Origin: Candidatus Neomicrothrix sp. UBA2983 | GTDB lineage: Bacteria > Actinomycetota > Acidimicrobiia > Acidimicrobiales > MedAcidi-G1 | Direction of reading: 5' to 3' | Length of the DNA: 61,230 nucleotides | Assembly: GCA_002346745.1 (NCBI GenBank) | Contig: DEAL01000024.1 | Location: 1 to 61,230, forward strand | Shown here: positions 58,635 through 61,230 of the stretch, piece by piece | Numbering within the stretch: the stretch's first letter is position 1 | Layout of the letters: the number at the start of each line of letters is the position of its first letter | Notes under the pieces: generated by a model | What the model was told of the DNA's origin: nothing | The model's input: the letters and a program-made list of their open reading frames with translations, nothing else | Databases searched by the model: none | Program-made: the position numbers and the translations under genes

Positions 58635-59105
58635 ATGGAATCCGCCCGTCCTGCCACGGAGGCAGACCTCCCCGCGCTGGGGCGCCTCGCTGCCGAGGCC
58701 CGCGCTGAGATGCGGAACAAGCGCGGTGGCGACGTCCTGCACCGCCTCGATCGGAACCGGGAGGATCCGCAGTCCGGCATCGAGCGACGGTTGGAGGATT
58801 CAGCGGGGACCGTCGTGGTCGGCTGCATCGACGACACGCCCGTGGGCTTCGCCACCATGACCGTCCTGAACGCCGCCGACGGCCGGCCACACGCCGTCGT
58901 CGATGCCCTCTATGTGGACCCTGAGGCCCGCTCGGTCGGTGTGGGCGAGGCCATGATGGGTCTCCTCATGGCCGCGGCTGCGGCCGCAGGTGCCGTCGGC
59001 ATCGAGGCCACCGCCCTTCCGGGCGACCGTGCCACCAAGAACTTCTTCGAAACCCACGGACTGGTGGCCCGGGCCCTCACGGTGCATCGGCGCCTCGAGC
59101 CGTGA
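58635..59105 (+). CDS. GNAT family N-acetyltransferase
   Basis: A 156-residue GNAT enzyme. VDALYVDPEARSVGVGEAMMGLLM is the acetyl-CoA-binding motif A with the SVGVG loop. A later ATKNFFETHGLVAR is motif B. The start (SARPATEADLPALGRLAAEAR) fits the beginning of the fold. The acceptor is unknown. It lies 29 bp after the acidic zinc-ribbon gene, and its stop overlaps the NUDIX start by 4 bp (GTGA), so the two are co-translated. Confidence 0.85.
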   Translation: MESARPATEADLPALGRLAAEARAEMRNKRGGDVLHRLDRNREDPQSGIERRLEDSAGTVVVGCIDDTPVGFATMTVLNAADGRPHAVVDALYVDPEARSVGVGEAMMGLLMAAAAAAGAVGIEATALPGDRATKNFFETHGLVARALTVHRRLEP

Positions 59106-59527
59106 GTATCGGCCGCCCGGAACTCTGCGTCGGGGCCATCGCCGTCAGGGGGGACGAACTCCTGCTGGTCCAGCGGGCCAACCCGCCCGGCGCGGGGCGG
59201 TGGACTCTCCCCGGGGGTCGGGTGGAGGCCGGTGAGTCGATCGTGGCGGCCGTGGTGCGGGAATTCTTCGAGGAGACCGGCCTCGAGGCCGTTTGCGGCC
59301 CGCTCCGAGGCTGGGTCGAACGCCTCGGCGTCGACCACCACTTCGTGATCCTGGACTTCGAGGTGACCCTGCTCTCGGACGGCGAACCCACGGCCGGATC
59401 GGATGCCGCTGCGGCCGAATGGGTAGGTCTGGACGACCTCGCCGGACGGGAACTGGCGGACGGTCTCCTCGAGTTCCTCGTCGAACACGGGATCGTGGAC
59501 GACGTCGAGGTTGTGCTGGAGAACTAG
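59102..59527 (+). CDS. NUDIX hydrolase
   Basis: A 141-residue NUDIX protein that hydrolyses a nucleoside diphosphate linked to some moiety. The NUDIX box is GGRVEAGESIVAAVVREFFEETGL, matching Gx5Ex7REUxEExGU. NPPGAGRWTLPGG precedes it, as usual. The substrate cannot be told from sequence. The GTG is fixed by the 4-bp overlap with the GNAT gene. Its stop codon shares the bases CTAG with the opposing enoyl-CoA hydratase stop, so the two genes meet with no gap. Confidence 0.9.
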   Translation: MSIGRPELCVGAIAVRGDELLLVQRANPPGAGRWTLPGGRVEAGESIVAAVVREFFEETGLEAVCGPLRGWVERLGVDHHFVILDFEVTLLSDGEPTAGSDAAAAEWVGLDDLAGRELADGLLEFLVEHGIVDDVEVVLEN

Positions 59528-60285
59528 CGGCCTTGCCAGCGTGGCTGGCGCTTCTCCACGAAGGCCCGCGGGCCCTCCTTGAAGTCCTCGGTGGCGAATA
59601 TGTCGACGCTGAGGCGCCCGCTCAGGCGGAAGGCCTCGTCGTCCTCGAGCAGCACCGAGTCCACGATCGCCGCGCGGGTCGCCCGAACGGCGAGTGGTGC
59701 ATTGGCGTTGATCACCTCTGCCAGTACCAGGGCCTCTTCCAGGGCGGAGCCGGGTTCGACCAGGCGGTTGACCAGGCCGTGGGCGTGGGCCGTCTCGACG
59801 TCGAGGTCGCCACCGGTGAGCGCCATTTCCATGGCGAGGTTCCGGGGGAGTGCCCGCGGCAGGCGGAACAGGCCGCCCGCGGCGGCGATGAGCGAGCGCT
59901 TGACCTCGGGCAGGCCGAAGCGGGCGTTGCCCGAGGCGACCACCAGGTCGCAGGCGAGTACCAGTTCGGTTCCACCGGCGAGGGCAGGCCCATCCACGGC
60001 GGCAATGAGAGGCTTGGTTCGTTCCCGCTGTACCAGGCCGGCGAATCCGCCCCGCGGGGTACTGAGGCGGATGGCGCCGTCGGCGATGGCCTTCAGGTCG
60101 GCCCCGGCGCAGAAGGCGGGTCCGTTGCCCGCGAGCACACCCGTCCAGGCCTCGTCGTCGGCCTCGAACCGGTCCAGGGCGGCTTCCAGGGACTCGGCCA
60201 ACTCCTGGTTGACGGCGTTTCTCGCCTCCGGGCGGTTCAGGGTGATGACGGCGCTGCGTCCGCGGGCCTCGTAGTCGACGACCAT
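59524..60285 (-). CDS. enoyl-CoA hydratase/isomerase family protein
   Basis: A 253-residue crotonase-fold enzyme. AFCAGADLKAIADG and GPALAGGTELVLACD form the oxyanion hole and hold the first catalytic Glu. FGLPEVKRSLIAAAG has the second Glu, so hydratase chemistry is possible. The C-terminal helices end FVEKRQPRWQGR. It hydrates trans-2-enoyl-CoA in beta-oxidation or acts on a related acyl-CoA. The ATG has TACGTT ending 8 nt upstream on the minus strand. It is convergent with the NUDIX gene. Confidence 0.9.
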   Translation of the reverse strand: MVVDYEARGRSAVITLNRPEARNAVNQELAESLEAALDRFEADDEAWTGVLAGNGPAFCAGADLKAIADGAIRLSTPRGGFAGLVQRERTKPLIAAVDGPALAGGTELVLACDLVVASGNARFGLPEVKRSLIAAAGGLFRLPRALPRNLAMEMALTGGDLDVETAHAHGLVNRLVEPGSALEEALVLAEVINANAPLAVRATRAAIVDSVLLEDDEAFRLSGRLSVDIFATEDFKEGPRAFVEKRQPRWQGR

Positions 60286-60326
60286 GGGCGGCGAACGTAG
60301 TGCGCCCGCCAGACAGTGCCCAAGTC

Positions 60327-60340
60327 GCCGCCGGGGCGGC
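60327..60340 (-). terminator. possible terminator of the truncated gene
   Basis: GCCGC and GCGGC enclose CGGG, just beyond the stop codon of the minus-strand gene that starts off the right edge. No T-run follows, so the assignment is weak. Confidence 0.3.
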
Positions 60341-60343
60341 AGC

Positions 60344-61230
60344 TCAGGAGGTGGGGGAGGGGCGACGCCGACGGCGGTTCGCCGGGGGAGGCGTCGGGTC
60401 GATTCCGAGGGAGGCGGCGATCGCCGGCACACGCATCGAGACGCGCCGCACGAGTTCGAGGAGTTCCTCGCTCGGCGAGTCGGGTAGTCCGGTCGGTACG
60501 ACCCGCTCGTGGACGGGCGACATGGCCACGGCTTCGAGGAGCGTGCCCCACCGGTCCTGGCCGGTCTCGGCCGTCAGTCCCTCGCTGGCGGCATGGGCCA
60601 GGCGCTCCAGGAGATCCCGGGGCATGGGCGCCCCGGCCTTGGGAGGACGGGAACTCAGGCGTAGGGCACGGACCACCCGACCCTCACCGAGGACCTGCGC
60701 CACTTCGGTCAACCATGCCTCGTGCTCGCGTTCGACGCGTTCGGTGAGGCCCGATCGAAGTCGCTCTGCGAGCGCCCTGCCCTCCTCACCGCGGGCACCG
60801 GACTCCGCCGCCACGACCACCGAACGCAGGTCGCGCAGGTCGAGGTCGGCCAGACCTGACTCGGCGGCCTCGGCCCGATCCATCCAGTCGGCGGCGTGGA
60901 GACGCCTGTGCAGGCGCTCGCCCAGGGAGACGAGGAGGTCGGCGGGGATCTCGGGCTCACCGGCGGCCTTGGCCGCCTCGTTCTGCCGCTTCACCTCGCT
61001 GCGGAGTCCAGGCACGCCACCGTCGAGCAGGATGCGCCCCAGTAGGCGCTGCTCCTCGGGCAGTTCGGCCAGGGCGGCGTTGCGGTGGGTCCGCCGGGGG
61101 CGGAGGCGTGGTGCCCGGGGCTGGGCAGGAGCCTCGTTGCGTCGGCGCCGGCTCTCCTTCGACGGTTGGGAGCGTTCGGCGCGGGGTCGGCTGTCGCGTC
61201 GATCAGCGCGTCGCTCACCGTCGCGTCCGC
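60344..61230 (-). CDS. Arg-rich N-terminal, helical protein of unknown function (5' partial)
   Basis: The reading frame stays open from 60344 to the right window edge (295 complete codons plus two bases), so the gene starts outside the window. The visible N-terminal part is very basic and low in complexity (SRRRRNEAPAQPRAPRLRP and similar), then a segment LPEEQRLLGRILLDGGVPGLR, and then helical repeats (RAEAAESGLADLDLRDLR, HEAWLTEVAQVLGEGRVVRALRL, SEELLELVRRVS). It ends with a basic tail (NRRRRR). It may bind nucleic acid (inference). A short version could start at GTG 61015, but the upstream sequence looks coding. No family is recognised. Confidence 0.55.
   Translation of the reverse strand, partial: GRDGERRADRRDSRPRAERSQPSKESRRRRNEAPAQPRAPRLRPRRTHRNAALAELPEEQRLLGRILLDGGVPGLRSEVKRQNEAAKAAGEPEIPADLLVSLGERLHRRLHAADWMDRAEAAESGLADLDLRDLRSVVVAAESGARGEEGRALAERLRSGLTERVEREHEAWLTEVAQVLGEGRVVRALRLSSRPPKAGAPMPRDLLERLAHAASEGLTAETGQDRWGTLLEAVAMSPVHERVVPTGLPDSPSEELLELVRRVSMRVPAIAASLGIDPTPPPANRRRRRPSPTS

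Overview
This is a high-GC chromosomal segment from an actinobacterium. It carries a complete Pup-proteasome locus (ARC, Dop, Pup, PrcB, PrcA, PafA, PafB, PafC), the F420 gene fbiC, a ThyX-type thymidylate synthase and many GTG starts. No mycolate or sporulation genes are seen. Placement in a deep lineage such as Acidimicrobiia is my inference from gene content, not a measurement. The first gene and the last gene run off the window edges. I found no tRNA, rRNA, CRISPR array, insertion sequence or prophage.

Layout. 1-11.9 kb is an envelope-glycan region. It has two SGNH-hydrolase-like proteins, a GT2/DUF2304 pair, a GNAT-like protein, a minus-strand operon (FAD oxidoreductase, GT39-like, polysaccharide deacetylase, second GT39-like), and a plus-strand pair of GT-C mannosyltransferase-like proteins. 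11.9-12.7 kb is an 822-bp non-coding stretch between two convergent gene ends. It is rich in hairpins, including two tandem ones with the same loop and compensating stem changes, and it is the least explained part of the window. 12.7-26 kb holds core and accessory metabolism: GDPD, flavin reductase, pyruvate kinase, MobA, rhodanese, RNase D, a ClC channel, a glycolate-oxidase operon (glcDEF) and a LOG-family protein. 26-32 kb has an HxlR-fbiC operon behind a perfect palindromic operator, then tkt-tal. 32-39.6 kb has a FIST protein, a PBP4-type DD-peptidase, a LON-domain protein, a tightly overlapped chain of small genes ending in a sulfur carrier, a TtuA-like tRNA thiolase and TrmI, and a trypsin-like protease.

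39.7-54.2 kb is the proteasome superlocus in the usual actinobacterial order: ferredoxin, ARC, Dop, Pup, PrcB, PrcA, PafA, PafB, PafC, TatB/A, TatC, HelY. Signal peptidase I and an opposing GDPD gene are inserted between PafC and Tat. Pup ends in Gly-Gly-Glu, so PafA can ligate it without Dop first deamidating it. 54-61 kb holds an M20 amidohydrolase, a double-length ThyX, a lipoprotein, a very acidic zinc-ribbon protein, GNAT, NUDIX and enoyl-CoA hydratase genes, and a truncated unknown.

Two expression habits recur. Many genes carry a TANNNT -10 hexamer ending only 5-9 nt before the start codon, which points to leaderless mRNAs; I used this to choose several starts. Genes within operons are commonly joined by 1-4 bp ATGA, GTGA or TGATG overlaps, which suggests translational coupling.
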